From assembly GCF_000698595.1 (NCBI RefSeq), contig NZ_JFHC01000002.1, positions 186,001 to 250,000 of the forward strand: a stretch of 64,000 nucleotides of DNA, given 5' to 3'. Positions within the stretch are counted from its first letter, which is position 1, and the number at the start of each line of letters is the position of its first letter. The DNA comes from Caballeronia glathei (lineage in GTDB: Bacteria > Pseudomonadota > Gammaproteobacteria > Burkholderiales > Burkholderiaceae). Of this stretch, positions 27,781 to 36,654 are shown in pieces. The notes below the pieces were generated by a model. The model saw nothing but the letters and a program-made list of their open reading frames with translations. It did not search any database and was not told where the DNA came from. The position numbers were made by a program, and so were the translations under genes.

Positions 27781-27809
27781 TCCGGCACGGAAAGCGCAGC
27801 GCATGAACG

Positions 27810-27837
27810 AAAAAAGGCACCCTCGGGTGCCTTTTTT
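27810..27837. terminator. Bidirectional rho-independent terminator
   Basis: A GGCACC / GGTGCC stem is flanked by six A on the left and six T on the right. It serves the transglycosylase gene and the convergent rib-nusB-aminotransferase operon. Confidence 0.9.
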
Positions 27838-27868
27838 GCGTTTTGCCTTGCTTTCTGCGGCCGGCGAA

Positions 27869-29062
27869 TCAGTGCTTGAACAGCGTGGCGAGCCGCTCGA
27901 CCGCTTGCTCGAGTTTCGAGTACGCCGTTGCATAAGACAGCCGGATATATTGATCCGGCGCATGAAAGCCGAAATCCGCGCCCGGCACGAGCACGACGCC
28001 CGCGTCGTGCAGCATCGCGCGGGTGAGCGCGTCGCTGTCGCCGGCGGCGGGGTGCGACACGCCGCGCGTGTCCGCGTAGACGTAGAACGCGCCGTCCGGC
28101 ACGACGGGCACGCCGAAGCCGAGCGAGCGCAGCGCTGGCACGATGAAATCGCGGCGCCGCTTGAACTCCAGGCGGCGTGATTCGTAGATGGCGAGCGTTT
28201 CCGGCTCGAAGCAGGCGAGGGCGGCGTGCTGCGCGAGCGCGGACGCGCAGATGAACAGATTCTGCGAAAGTTTCTCCATCGCGCTGATCATCGAGGGCGG
28301 CACGACCAGCCAGCCGAGCCGCCAGCCCGTCATGCTGAAATATTTCGAGAAGCTGTTGACGGTCACGACGTCGTTGCCGAAAGAGAGCGCCGAGACCGGT
28401 TTCGCGTCGTAGCTCAGGCCCTGATAGATCTCGTCGACGATCGTGAAGCCGCCCTTCGCGCGCACGGTCTCGACGATGCGCCGCAGTTCGTCCGGCTCGA
28501 TCGACGTGCCGGTGGGGTTCGACGGCGACGCGAGCAGCACGCCGCGCGTGTTCGCGCCCCAATGCGCCTCCACGTGCCCGGCCGTGAGCTGGAAGCGCTC
28601 GGCGGGGCCGCTCGGGATCAGCACCGGCTTGCCGTCGACGGCGGCAACGAAATGGCGGTTGCACGGATAGCAGGGGTCCGGCATCAGCACTTCGTCGCCG
28701 TGATCGACGAGCGCCATGCATGCGAGCAGCAGCGCCGCCGACGCGCCCGCCGTCACGACGATGCGCTCCGGCGCCACGTCGACCCCGAAATCGTCGCGAT
28801 AGTGCCGCGCGATCGCCTCGCGCAGCGGCGCGATGCCGAGCGCGTTGGTGTACTGCGTGACGCCGCGCCGCAGTGCGTCGGCGGCGGCGTGGATCACGGG
28901 CTCGGGCGCGGTGAAATCGGGTTCGCCGATGCCCATGTGGATGATGTCGCGCCCCAGGCCTTCCAGAAGCTGCGCTTCCTTCATCAGTTCCATCACATAG
29001 AACGGCTCGATGGCGTCCACGCGGGCGGCCAGCCGCATCAGCGGTTCGGCTAGGGTGTTCAT
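27869..29062 (-). CDS. Class I/II PLP-dependent aminotransferase
   Basis: A 397-aa cytoplasmic aminotransferase. The PLP lysine is in NSFSKYFSMTGWRLGW, and fold-type I landmarks are present (SPSNPTGTSI, VDEIYQGLSY). The substrate cannot be assigned. Members next to nusB in Burkholderiales are annotated as aspartate- or alanine-type aminotransferases. It is the last gene of the hemL-rib-nusB block, 60 bp after nusB. Confidence 0.88.
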   Translation of the reverse strand: MNTLAEPLMRLAARVDAIEPFYVMELMKEAQLLEGLGRDIIHMGIGEPDFTAPEPVIHAAADALRRGVTQYTNALGIAPLREAIARHYRDDFGVDVAPERIVVTAGASAALLLACMALVDHGDEVLMPDPCYPCNRHFVAAVDGKPVLIPSGPAERFQLTAGHVEAHWGANTRGVLLASPSNPTGTSIEPDELRRIVETVRAKGGFTIVDEIYQGLSYDAKPVSALSFGNDVVTVNSFSKYFSMTGWRLGWLVVPPSMISAMEKLSQNLFICASALAQHAALACFEPETLAIYESRRLEFKRRRDFIVPALRSLGFGVPVVPDGAFYVYADTRGVSHPAAGDSDALTRAMLHDAGVVLVPGADFGFHAPDQYIRLSYATAYSKLEQAVERLATLFKH

Positions 29063-29122
29063 GGTCGGAGATCCGGTCTGGGCGGGCGGCTGCGCGCGAG
29101 GCTCGCGGCCGCCTTCGGGAGT

Positions 29123-29557
29123 TCAGCCGCGGCCGCGGCCTTGCGCTTCGGCCGGGCGCAACTGCACGGCCAGCTTGTCGAGCACGCCGTTCACGTACTT
29201 GTAGCCGTCGGAGCCGCCGAAGGTCTTCGTCAGCTCCACCGCCTCGTTGATGACCACGCGATACGGAATGTCGAGGTGATGCTTGAATTCGAACGCGGCG
29301 ACGAGCAGCACCGCGCGCTCCACCGGCGACAACTGCTCGACCGGCCGGTCGAGACACGGCTGCAACTGGGCCGACAGCGCGTCGGCCTCCTTGATCACGC
29401 CGTGCAGGATCGCGTCGAGGTGGTCGTGATCGGCCTTGTCGAAGCCCTGCGCGTTGCGCAGCTGCGCATCGATTTCGCCGCCGGGCGCGCCCGACAGCAG
29501 CCACTGGTAAAGCCCTTGCGTCGCGAGTTCGCGCGAACGGCGTCGTGCGCTCTTCAT
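29123..29557 (-). CDS. nusB: Transcription antitermination factor NusB
   Basis: A 144-aa all-helical RNA-binding protein that with NusE (S10) binds boxA RNA and assembles the rRNA antitermination complex. It has the N-terminal basic RNA-binding segment [22 protein letters not shown]. The C-terminal family motif [31 protein letters not shown] is split across about residues 97-129. Its ATG overlaps the ribH stop by four bases (ATGA). The ribH-nusB pairing is widespread in proteobacteria. Confidence 0.96.
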   Translation of the reverse strand: MKSARRRSRELATQGLYQWLLSGAPGGEIDAQLRNAQGFDKADHDHLDAILHGVIKEADALSAQLQPCLDRPVEQLSPVERAVLLVAAFEFKHHLDIPYRVVINEAVELTKTFGGSDGYKYVNGVLDKLAVQLRPAEAQGRGRG

Positions 29558-30057
29558 GCGCGGTCCTCGTCTTCGTCTTCATCGTCGTCGCCGCCCAACT
29601 GCTCAAGCGCGACCGACAGGTTGGCCATCTCGACCGCCACGCGCGCGGCGTCGCGGCCCTTTTCGGTCATGCGCGCGACCGCCTGCTCGTCGTTTTCGGT
29701 CGTGAGCACGGCGTTCGCCACCGGCGTGCCGAAATCGAGCGCGATGCGCGAGATGCCCGCGCCGCTTTCGTTCGACACGAGTTCGAAGTGATACGTCTCG
29801 CCGCGCACGACGGCGCCAAGCGCGATCAGCGCGTCGAACTGGCCCGACTCGGCGAGCTTTTGCAGCGCGAGCGGGATTTCCAGCGCGCCCGGCACGGTGA
29901 CGAGCAGCACGTCCTGGCCGATCACGCCGAGGCGCTCCAGCTCTTCGATGCACGCGTCCGCGAGGCCGTTGCACACCGGCTCGTTGAAGCGCGATTGCAC
30001 GATGCCGATGCGCAGGCCGTCACCGTCGAGGTTCGGCTGGTATTGTCCGATTTCCAT
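29554..30057 (-). CDS. ribH: 6,7-dimethyl-8-ribityllumazine synthase
   Basis: A 167-aa subunit of lumazine synthase, which condenses dihydroxybutanone phosphate with the ribitylaminouracil to give lumazine, the riboflavin synthase substrate. Family blocks are [49 protein letters not shown] and [18 protein letters not shown]-terminal acidic tail ([13 protein letters not shown]) follows the conserved core. It overlaps nusB by four bases and lies 64 bp after the ribBX stop. Confidence 0.97.
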   Translation of the reverse strand: MEIGQYQPNLDGDGLRIGIVQSRFNEPVCNGLADACIEELERLGVIGQDVLLVTVPGALEIPLALQKLAESGQFDALIALGAVVRGETYHFELVSNESGAGISRIALDFGTPVANAVLTTENDEQAVARMTEKGRDAARVAVEMANLSVALEQLGGDDDEDEDEDRA

Positions 30058-30121
30058 TGATTGAGTCCGTTTTTCTGGGTGTTTGGTGTAGAGGCGGCGT
30101 GTTGCGGGTCTCGCGCGCGGC

Positions 30122-31279
30122 TCAGGCCGAGCGCAGATGCGTGACGGCAGTGTCCCCCGGCGTGGCGGGGCAGCCCGGCATCGGAATGAAACCCGTAACC
30201 TCGAGGCCGTAGCCGGACATGCTGCCGAGCTTGCGCGGGTTCGAGAGCACCTGCATCTTGCCGACGCCGAGCTCGCGCAGGATCTGCGCGCCGATGCCGT
30301 AGGTCTTGAAGTCGATCGGACGGCGCTTCAGTTGCTCCGCCTTGTCTTTCCTGTCGAACGCCTGGAACACGTCGATCAGGTGCTCCTTCGAATCGTGGCA
30401 GTTCAGGAGCACGATCGCGCCGAGATCGCGCGACGCGATTTCCTTCATGGCCGCATCGAGCGTCCATGAGTGCGTCGAGGAGTCTATTTCGAGCAGGTCG
30501 AGCACCGAAAGCGGCTCGTGCACGCGCACGGGCGTTTCGCGGTCGGGCGTGGGCGTGCCGCGCACGAGCGCGATATGCGGCGAGCCGCTCGGCTGGTCGC
30601 GGTACAGCACCGCGCGAAACGCGCCGTGCGCCGTCTGCATCGTGCGCTCCGCGACGCGCTCGACGATCGATTCCGTGCGGCTGCGGTAGTGAATCAGGTC
30701 GGCGATCGTGCCGATCTTGATGCCGTGCTGCTGCCCGAACCCGATCAGGTCGGGCAGGCGCGCCATTTCGCCGTCGTCCTTGATGATTTCGCAGATCACC
30801 GCGGCCGGCGTCAGGCCCGCGAGCGCGGTCAGGTCGCAGCCGGCTTCCGTGTGGCCCGCGCGCACGAGCACGCCACCCGGCTGCGCCTGGATCGGGAACA
30901 CGTGGCCCGGCTGGACGATGTGCTCGGCGCGGGCGTCGTGGGCGACGGCCGCCGCGATGGTCCGGGCGCGGTCGCTCGCGGAGATGCCGGTCGTCACGCC
31001 CTCGGCGGCTTCGATGCTGACCGTGAACGCGGTGCCGTACTGCGTGCCGTTGCGGTGGGTCATCGGCGGCAGGTTGAGCAGCCGGCAGCGTTCCTGCGTG
31101 AGCGTGAGGCAGATCAGCCCGCGGCCGTAGCGCGCCATGAAGTTGATTGCCTCGGGCGTGACGAAATCGGCGGCGATGACGAGGTCGCCCTCGTTTTCGC
31201 GGTCTTCTTCGTCGACGAGGATCACCATCCGGCCGGCTTTCAGTTCAGCGATGATCTCGAGAGTGGAGGCGAGCGACAT
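30122..31279 (-). CDS. ribBX: 3,4-dihydroxy-2-butanone-4-phosphate synthase with inactive GTP cyclohydrolase II-like domain (RibBX)
   Basis: A 385-aa protein. The N-terminal domain (about 1-205) is an intact RibB, making dihydroxybutanone phosphate from ribulose-5-phosphate ([48 protein letters not shown]). The C-terminal domain aligns with GTP cyclohydrolase II ([13 protein letters not shown] at its start, [13 protein letters not shown] near the end) but lacks all three zinc cysteines of the normal ECLTGD..LRCDCG motif. The QEGRNIG catalytic loop is also replaced by HDSKEHL. It should therefore not hydrolyse GTP; a separate ribA must exist elsewhere. Such RibBX hybrids are known in Proteobacteria. 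It lies in the order ribD-ribE-ribBX-ribH. Confidence 0.93.
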   Translation of the reverse strand: MSLASTLEIIAELKAGRMVILVDEEDRENEGDLVIAADFVTPEAINFMARYGRGLICLTLTQERCRLLNLPPMTHRNGTQYGTAFTVSIEAAEGVTTGISASDRARTIAAAVAHDARAEHIVQPGHVFPIQAQPGGVLVRAGHTEAGCDLTALAGLTPAAVICEIIKDDGEMARLPDLIGFGQQHGIKIGTIADLIHYRSRTESIVERVAERTMQTAHGAFRAVLYRDQPSGSPHIALVRGTPTPDRETPVRVHEPLSVLDLLEIDSSTHSWTLDAAMKEIASRDLGAIVLLNCHDSKEHLIDVFQAFDRKDKAEQLKRRPIDFKTYGIGAQILRELGVGKMQVLSNPRKLGSMSGYGLEVTGFIPMPGCPATPGDTAVTHLRSA

Positions 31280-31422
31280 GATGGCGTCCGAAACAGGAAA
31301 GCGCGTATTTTACGCCACGGCTGATGGTCGGGCGGGAATCGGGCGATGTAATCGGGAAAATTGTCGCGGGACGCCGCCGCGCCGTGCGCACGAACGGCGC
31401 GCGCACGAGCGGCGCGGCGTGC

Positions 31423-32064
31423 TCAGGCCGCCGGTGCCGGATTTCCCGCCGTCCCGGACACGCTCAGAATCCGCTCCACGTAGCGCGCGATCAGGTCGAT
31501 TTCGAGATTGACCTTCGAGCCGGCCGCGAGCGCCTTGAGCGTCGTCACTTCGACGGTGTGCGGGATCAGGTTGATCGAAAACTCGCAGCCGTCCGGGCGG
31601 TCGTTCACCGCGTTGACCGTGAGGCTCACGCCGTTGACCGTCACCGAGCCCTTGTAGGCCAGATACTTGCCGATATCGCGCGAGGCCAGGATCCGCAATT
31701 CGTGCGATTCGCCGACGCGCTCGAAGCGCGTGACCTCGCCCAGGCCGTCGACATGGCCCGACACCAGATGGCCGCCCAGCCGGTCGTGCGCGCGCAGCGC
31801 CTTTTCGAGATTGACCTCGCCCGGCGCGCCGAGGCCCGCCGTCTTGTTCAGGCTTTCGCGGGACACGTCGACCGCGAACGAATGCGCCGACTTCTCGATC
31901 ACGGTCATGCACGCGCCTTGAATCGCGATGCTGTCGCCGAGTTCGACGTCGGCGAGATCGAGCGCGCCCGCGTCGAGCGTCAGGCGCACGCCGGCTTCGG
32001 GCCCGGCGCCGAGCGGCGCGATCTTTTCGATGCGGCCCACGGCCGCGACAATTCCGGTAAACAT
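31423..32064 (-). CDS. ribE: Riboflavin synthase, alpha subunit
   Basis: A 213-aa enzyme that dismutates two lumazines into riboflavin and the pyrimidine precursor. Two homologous barrels are visible: the first starts [15 protein letters not shown] and has GACMTVIE; the second has [14 protein letters not shown] and GVSLTVNAV. The start is ATG 32064, because MFTGIV is the universal N-terminus. It is 35 bp downstream of ribD. The intergenic gap of 143 bp to ribBX holds no recognisable element. Confidence 0.97.
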   Translation of the reverse strand: MFTGIVAAVGRIEKIAPLGAGPEAGVRLTLDAGALDLADVELGDSIAIQGACMTVIEKSAHSFAVDVSRESLNKTAGLGAPGEVNLEKALRAHDRLGGHLVSGHVDGLGEVTRFERVGESHELRILASRDIGKYLAYKGSVTVNGVSLTVNAVNDRPDGCEFSINLIPHTVEVTTLKALAAGSKVNLEIDLIARYVERILSVSGTAGNPAPAA

Positions 32065-32099
32065 CGAGATTCCTCGCTTATCTGTAATCAACGCGCCGC

Positions 32100-33212
32100 C
32101 TACTGAGCGGCCTTCGCTTCGACGAAGCGCGCCAGGATGCGCAGATCGTCGCCGAGACGATCGATGCGGTGAAATTTCAGGTGCGCCCGCGCGTCGAGCG
32201 TTTCGGGCGGCGCGAAGTCGAACATGCCGGGCGCGTTGCCAAGGAGGCTCGGCGCGAGATAGACCAGCAATTCGTCGACGCAGCCTTCGCGCAGCAGCGA
32301 ACCGTTCAGCTTGTGCCCCGCCTCGACGTGCAGTTCGTTGATGCCGCGATCGGCGAGCACGCCGAGCATCGCGGGCAGATCGACCTTGCCGTGCTCGTTC
32401 GTGAGTTCGATCAGATCGGCGCCGCGCTCGCGCAGCGCGGCCACGCGCGCCGGGTCGGCGTCCCTCGCGCAGAACACCCACGGCGGCGCGCCGTCCAGAA
32501 TCTTCGCGGCGAGCGGCACGTCGAGCCGGCTGTCGATCAGGATGCGCTGCGGCTGGCGCGGCGTATCGACGGCGCGCACGGTCAGTTGCGGATCGTCTTC
32601 GCGCACCGTGCCGATGCCGGTCAGGATCGCGCATGCGCGGGCGCGCCACGCGTGGCCGTCGGCGCGCGCGTCCTCGCCCGTGATCCACTGGCTTTCGCCC
32701 GTCGGCAGGCTCGTGCGGCCGTCGAGCGTCGCGGCGACCTTCATGCGCACCCACGGCCGGCGGCGCGTCATGCGCGAGACGAATCCGATGTTCAATTCAT
32801 ACGCCTCGTTCGCGAGCAGGCCGCACCGCACGTCGATGCCCGCGTCGCGCAGCATCGTGAGGCCGCGTCCGGAAACGGCGGGATTCGGGTCCTCCATCGC
32901 GGCGATGACCTTTTCCACGCGCGCGTCGATGAGCGCGTGCGCGCACGGCGGCGTGCGGCCGAAGTGGCTGCACGGCTCGAGGGTGACGTAGGCGGTCGCG
33001 CCGCGCGGGTCCTTGCCGCGCGCCCGGGCGTCCTTCAGCGCGCGGACTTCGGCGTGGTCCTGGCCGGCCGGCTGGGTGAAGCCCATGCCGATGACTTCGC
33101 CGTTCTTGACCAGCATGCAGCCGACGCGCGGATTCGGCGTCGTCGTGTACATGCCGCGCGCGGCGAGCGCCAGCGCGCGTTCCATATAGGTGAAATCGGT
33201 TTGCGAGAACAT
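32100..33212 (-). CDS. ribD: Bifunctional riboflavin deaminase/reductase RibD
   Basis: A 370-aa enzyme catalysing the second and third steps of riboflavin synthesis. The N-terminal deaminase (about 1-145) has the zinc site QDHAEVRALKDA and EPCSHFGRTPPCAHAL. The C-terminal NADPH-dependent reductase (about 150-365) has VRMKVAATLDGRTSLPTGESQWITG and DELLVYLAPSLLG. Two starts near ATG 33212 are possible, but MFSQTDFTYMERALALAARG matches the family. It is 22 bp downstream of hemL and starts the rib cluster. Confidence 0.97.
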   Translation of the reverse strand: MFSQTDFTYMERALALAARGMYTTTPNPRVGCMLVKNGEVIGMGFTQPAGQDHAEVRALKDARARGKDPRGATAYVTLEPCSHFGRTPPCAHALIDARVEKVIAAMEDPNPAVSGRGLTMLRDAGIDVRCGLLANEAYELNIGFVSRMTRRRPWVRMKVAATLDGRTSLPTGESQWITGEDARADGHAWRARACAILTGIGTVREDDPQLTVRAVDTPRQPQRILIDSRLDVPLAAKILDGAPPWVFCARDADPARVAALRERGADLIELTNEHGKVDLPAMLGVLADRGINELHVEAGHKLNGSLLREGCVDELLVYLAPSLLGNAPGMFDFAPPETLDARAHLKFHRIDRLGDDLRILARFVEAKAAQ

Positions 33213-33234
33213 CGTGTCGGCCTGGTTGCGCGGT

Positions 33235-34518
33235 TCAGGCCGCGAGCTTCGCGAACGCGCCGCGCGCGGCGTCGAGCGTCGCGTCGATCACGGCGTCGTC
33301 GTGGGCGATCGACACGAATCCCGCCTCGTACGCCGACGGCGCGAAGTACACGCCCGCGTCGAGCATCGCATGGAAGAACGCGTTGAAGCGCGCGGTGTCG
33401 CCTTGCGTCACCTGCGCGAAGCTCGCCGGAACGGCGTCCGCGAAATAGAGGCCGAACATGCCGCCGAGCGCGTCGGCCACGAACGGCACCTTCGCGTCGC
33501 GCGCGGCGGCGGTGAGGCCGTCGGCGAGGCGTTTCGTCTGGCGCGCGAGCTGGTCGTAGAAGCCGGGCTTCTGGATCAGCTGCAGGGTCTTGAGACCGGC
33601 CGCGACCGCGATCGGATTGCCCGACAGCGTGCCCGCCTGGTAGACGCCGCCGAGCGGCGCGAGATGCGCCATGATGTCGCGCCGTCCGCCGAATGCCGCG
33701 GCCGGCATGCCGCCGCCGATCACCTTGCCGAGGCACGTCAGGTCCGGCTTCACGCCGTACACCTGCTGCGCGCCGCCGAGCGCCACGCGAAAGCCGCACA
33801 TCACCTCGTCGAAGATCAGCACCGCGCCGTGCTCGTCGCAGCGCTCGCGCAGCGCGCGCAGGAACTCGGGCGTCGCGCGCACGAGGTTCATGTTGCCCGC
33901 GACCGGCTCCACGATCACCGAAGCGATCTCGGCGCCGAACGCCGCGAACGCTTCGTTCAACTGCTCGACGTTGTTGTATTCCAGCACGGTGGTGTGCTTC
34001 GCGATGTCGGCCGGAACGCCTGCCGACGTGGGGTTGCCGAACGTCAGCAGCCCGGAGCCCGCCTTGACGAGCAGGCTGTCGGCGTGGCCGTGATAGCAGC
34101 CCTCGAATTTCACGATGCGGCTGCGGCCGGTGAAGCCGCGCGCGAGGCGCAGCGCGCTCATCGTCGCCTCGGTGCCGCTCGACACCATGCGCACCTGTTC
34201 GATCGACGGCACGAGCTTGCAGATTTCCTCCGCGATCTCGATTTCCGCCTCGGTCGGCGCGCCGAACGAAAAGCCGTTGGCGAGCACGCGCTGCACGGCG
34301 TCGAGCACTTCCGGATGCACGTGGCCGAGAATCATCGGGCCCCAGGAGCCGATGTAGTCGATGTAGCGCTTGCCGTCGGCGTCCCAGAAATACGGGCCCT
34401 GGGCGCGCTCGATGAAGCGCGGCGTGCCGCCGACCGAGCGAAACGCCCGCACGGGCGAGTTGACGCCGCCGGGGATGGTCTTCTGGGCGCGATCGAATAG
34501 AACCTGATTCTTGGACAT
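33235..34518 (-). CDS. hemL: Glutamate-1-semialdehyde 2,1-aminomutase
   Basis: A 427-aa PLP enzyme that converts glutamate-1-semialdehyde to 5-aminolevulinate, the C5-route entry to tetrapyrroles. Family blocks are [26 protein letters not shown] and [18 protein letters not shown]. The PLP lysine lies in [20 protein letters not shown], preceded by [11 protein letters not shown]. It opens the long minus-strand block and is followed after 22 bp by ribD, so haem and flavin precursor genes probably share a transcript. Confidence 0.97.
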   Translation of the reverse strand: MSKNQVLFDRAQKTIPGGVNSPVRAFRSVGGTPRFIERAQGPYFWDADGKRYIDYIGSWGPMILGHVHPEVLDAVQRVLANGFSFGAPTEAEIEIAEEICKLVPSIEQVRMVSSGTEATMSALRLARGFTGRSRIVKFEGCYHGHADSLLVKAGSGLLTFGNPTSAGVPADIAKHTTVLEYNNVEQLNEAFAAFGAEIASVIVEPVAGNMNLVRATPEFLRALRERCDEHGAVLIFDEVMCGFRVALGGAQQVYGVKPDLTCLGKVIGGGMPAAAFGGRRDIMAHLAPLGGVYQAGTLSGNPIAVAAGLKTLQLIQKPGFYDQLARQTKRLADGLTAAARDAKVPFVADALGGMFGLYFADAVPASFAQVTQGDTARFNAFFHAMLDAGVYFAPSAYEAGFVSIAHDDAVIDATLDAARGAFAKLAA

Positions 34519-34693
34519 GGATTGGGGCCTGCGCTGAAAGTGAGTGCTGATGCCGGTGAACCGACGGGGCCGTGGCGCCGGAGGGCCCGGCGCGCACCTT
34601 TGGGAAGCGGCCGATCGACGAACGGTTCAACGGCGCAAATCAGTTTTAAATTGTACCGGAGACGTCAGGATAGAGCCCGCGCCGCGGCGCGCC

Positions 34694-35158
34694 TCATGCG
34701 GCGTGGAGGGGCGGCCGCGGCCGATGTCCGGTGCGTTCCCGCCAGAGTTTATCGAGTGCGCCCTCGGCCATCGGCTTGATGATCGTGCCGGAACTCTGCG
34801 CGTCCCAGGTCTGCACGGAAAACGGATGGGCGCGCAGTTCGTCGCGCGTCACGACGACGCTCTCGTGCGCATCGACGAGCCAGTCGTAGACGAAATCGAT
34901 GCACAGCCGAAAGCCGCGCTTTCGCGTCGGATCGGGCACTTCGTAGGGCGCGCGCGTCACGTAGCCGGACGCGAAGACGCCCCTGGGCGCCTGCGCCACG
35001 CGATGCACGAATACGCGGTCGCCGGGCATGAGGCTGCGCGAGCTGCCGCAGCCCCATGCGTCGGTCACGGCGACGCCGGCCGCGACCCGGCGCGCAACGT
35101 CCGGCAGCTCGGGCCACGGCCACTTTCCGGGGCTCCAGATGAGAAGAAAGGCGGTCAT
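34694..35158 (-). CDS. EVE/PUA-like domain protein
   Basis: A 154-aa protein beginning MTAFLLIWSPGKWPWPEL, followed by DAWGCGSSRSLMPGDRVFVHRV and GVFASGYVTRAPYEV. This pattern (aliphatic-rich strand, W-x-P-x-x-W-x-W, later PGDRVF and GIxASG) is that of the EVE/PUA-like modules often joined to HNH or McrBC-type nucleases. Here the domain stands alone, with no nuclease motif in the C-terminal 60 residues. EVE domains bind modified bases in DNA or RNA, so a nucleic-acid-binding role is plausible but inferred. The neighbours (hemL, an exporter) do not help. Its start ATG 35158 has no alternative nearby. Confidence 0.75.
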   Translation of the reverse strand: MTAFLLIWSPGKWPWPELPDVARRVAAGVAVTDAWGCGSSRSLMPGDRVFVHRVAQAPRGVFASGYVTRAPYEVPDPTRKRGFRLCIDFVYDWLVDAHESVVVTRDELRAHPFSVQTWDAQSSGTIIKPMAEGALDKLWRERTGHRPRPPLHAA

Positions 35159-35352
35159 TCGGGGGTTCGGTCGTTCAAACGGATCGAAAGAGCTTACCGG
35201 ATCATGGGGCCGGATGAGCGGAAGGGGTCGCGTACAATGGCCGTTCGCTCGCCGCGCCCGCTCGACCGTGTTCCAAACGCTCCGATGCGCCGCGGCATCC
35301 GGCCACCACCTTCAAAGCTCACAGCCTGCGCCTGGCGCCCGAGCCGATCCCC

Positions 35353-36567
35353 ATGACACACACCAAGCGGCGCAGTCCCGATGCCCGTCTGATCCTCTTG
35401 CTCGGCGCACTGGCCGCCTGCGGGCCGCTGTCGATCGACATGTACCTGCCGAGCCTGCCCGCGCTCGCCGCGTCGTTCGGCACGAGCGCGGCCGCGGCGC
35501 AGAGCACGCTCACGAGTTTCATGGCGGGCTTCTCGATCGGCATGCTGCTGTACGGGCCGCTTTCCGACGCCTACGGCCGGCGCCCGGTGCTGCTCGGCGG
35601 CATCGCGCTCTACACGGTGGCGAGCGTCGGCTGCGCGCTGGCGCTTTCCATCGACGCGCTCATCTTCGTGCGCTTTTTGCAGGCGCTCGGCGCGGGGGCG
35701 GCGTCGGTGCTCGCGCGTGCGATCGCGCGCGACGCCCACGAAACCGCCGACGCCGCCCGCGTGCTCTCCATGCTCTCCATCGTCACGTCGATCGGGCCGC
35801 TGCTCGCGCCGCTCATCGGCGGGCAGTTGCTGCTGCTCGGCGGCTGGCGCGTGGTGTTCGTCGCGCTGACGGCGTTCGGCGCGGTGTGCGCGGTGACCGC
35901 GTACCTGCGCGTGCCGGAAACCTGGCCGCGCGAGAAGCGGGCGAGCTCGGCGGTGGGGCGCTCGTTCGCCGCCTACGGGCGGCTCCTGACCGATCCCGTC
36001 ACGTGGGGGCACATGCTGTGCGGCGGGATGGCGTTCGCGTCGATGTTCGCGTACATCACGGCGACGCCGTTCGTCTATATCGACTACTTTCACGTCAAGC
36101 CGCAGTACTACGGGCTGCTGTTCGGGCTGAACATCGTCGGGATCATCTCGGGGAACGTGCTGAACACGCGCATGGTCGGGCGTGTCGGCTCGCTGCGCAT
36201 GATTTCGGGCGCGGCGTTCGTGAGCGTGGTCGCCGCGCTCGCCGTCGCGCTCGTGTGCCTGACGGGGTGGGGCGGACTGTGGTCGATCGTCGTGTGCCTG
36301 TTCTTCGTGGTGGGCGTCGTGGGCCTGCTGTCGGCGAACTGCACGACCGATCTGATGCATCGTTATCCGCACAATGCGGGCGCGGCGGCGGCGCTCTTCG
36401 GCGCGGTGCAGCTCGCGCTCGGCGCGCTCGCGAGCCTCGCGATCGGCCTCTTTCACGACGGCTCGCCGTATGGCATGGGCATCGTGATCGGCATCTGCGG
36501 CCTTCTCACCTTCGCCGGGCGCACGCTCGTGCTGCGCTGGCACGAGACGCCGGTGCGGGCGGTGTGA
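35353..36567 (+). CDS. Bcr/CflA-type MFS drug efflux transporter
   Basis: A 404-aa protein with 12 hydrophobic segments. Segment 1 carries CGPLSIDMYLPSLPAL, the Bcr/CflA DHA1 hallmark, and the loop after segment 2 has the MFS motif FSIGMLLYGPLSDAYGRRPV. RFLQALGAGAASVLARAIARD follows, equivalent to the conserved Arg motif of drug/proton antiporters. It should export drugs such as bicyclomycin or other small molecules across the inner membrane. It is divergent from the EVE-like gene, and no regulator is adjacent. Confidence 0.92.
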   Translation: MTHTKRRSPDARLILLLGALAACGPLSIDMYLPSLPALAASFGTSAAAAQSTLTSFMAGFSIGMLLYGPLSDAYGRRPVLLGGIALYTVASVGCALALSIDALIFVRFLQALGAGAASVLARAIARDAHETADAARVLSMLSIVTSIGPLLAPLIGGQLLLLGGWRVVFVALTAFGAVCAVTAYLRVPETWPREKRASSAVGRSFAAYGRLLTDPVTWGHMLCGGMAFASMFAYITATPFVYIDYFHVKPQYYGLLFGLNIVGIISGNVLNTRMVGRVGSLRMISGAAFVSVVAALAVALVCLTGWGGLWSIVVCLFFVVGVVGLLSANCTTDLMHRYPHNAGAAAALFGAVQLALGALASLAIGLFHDGSPYGMGIVIGICGLLTFAGRTLVLRWHETPVRAV

Positions 36568-36618
36568 CCCCGCGGCGCGTGTGCGCCGGACGCCCGCGCG
36601 CCGCTCGCGCCGGGCGTT

Positions 36619-36654
36619 TCAGGTGCTTCAGGCGCCTCAGGCGCCTCAGGCGCG
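36619..36654. repeat. Four 9-bp tandem units across the mscS stop codon
   Basis: TCAGGTGCT, TCAGGCGCC, TCAGGCGCC and TCAGGCGCG lie head to tail. On the minus strand each unit contains TGA in the reading frame of the channel gene, so the gene ends in four successive in-frame stops nine bases apart. Confidence 0.85.

Noticed and set aside
34519..34693. FMN riboswitch upstream of the hemL-rib block
   Set aside because: I looked for the conserved FMN-aptamer words around the riboflavin genes and saw none here or in the gaps between rib genes.
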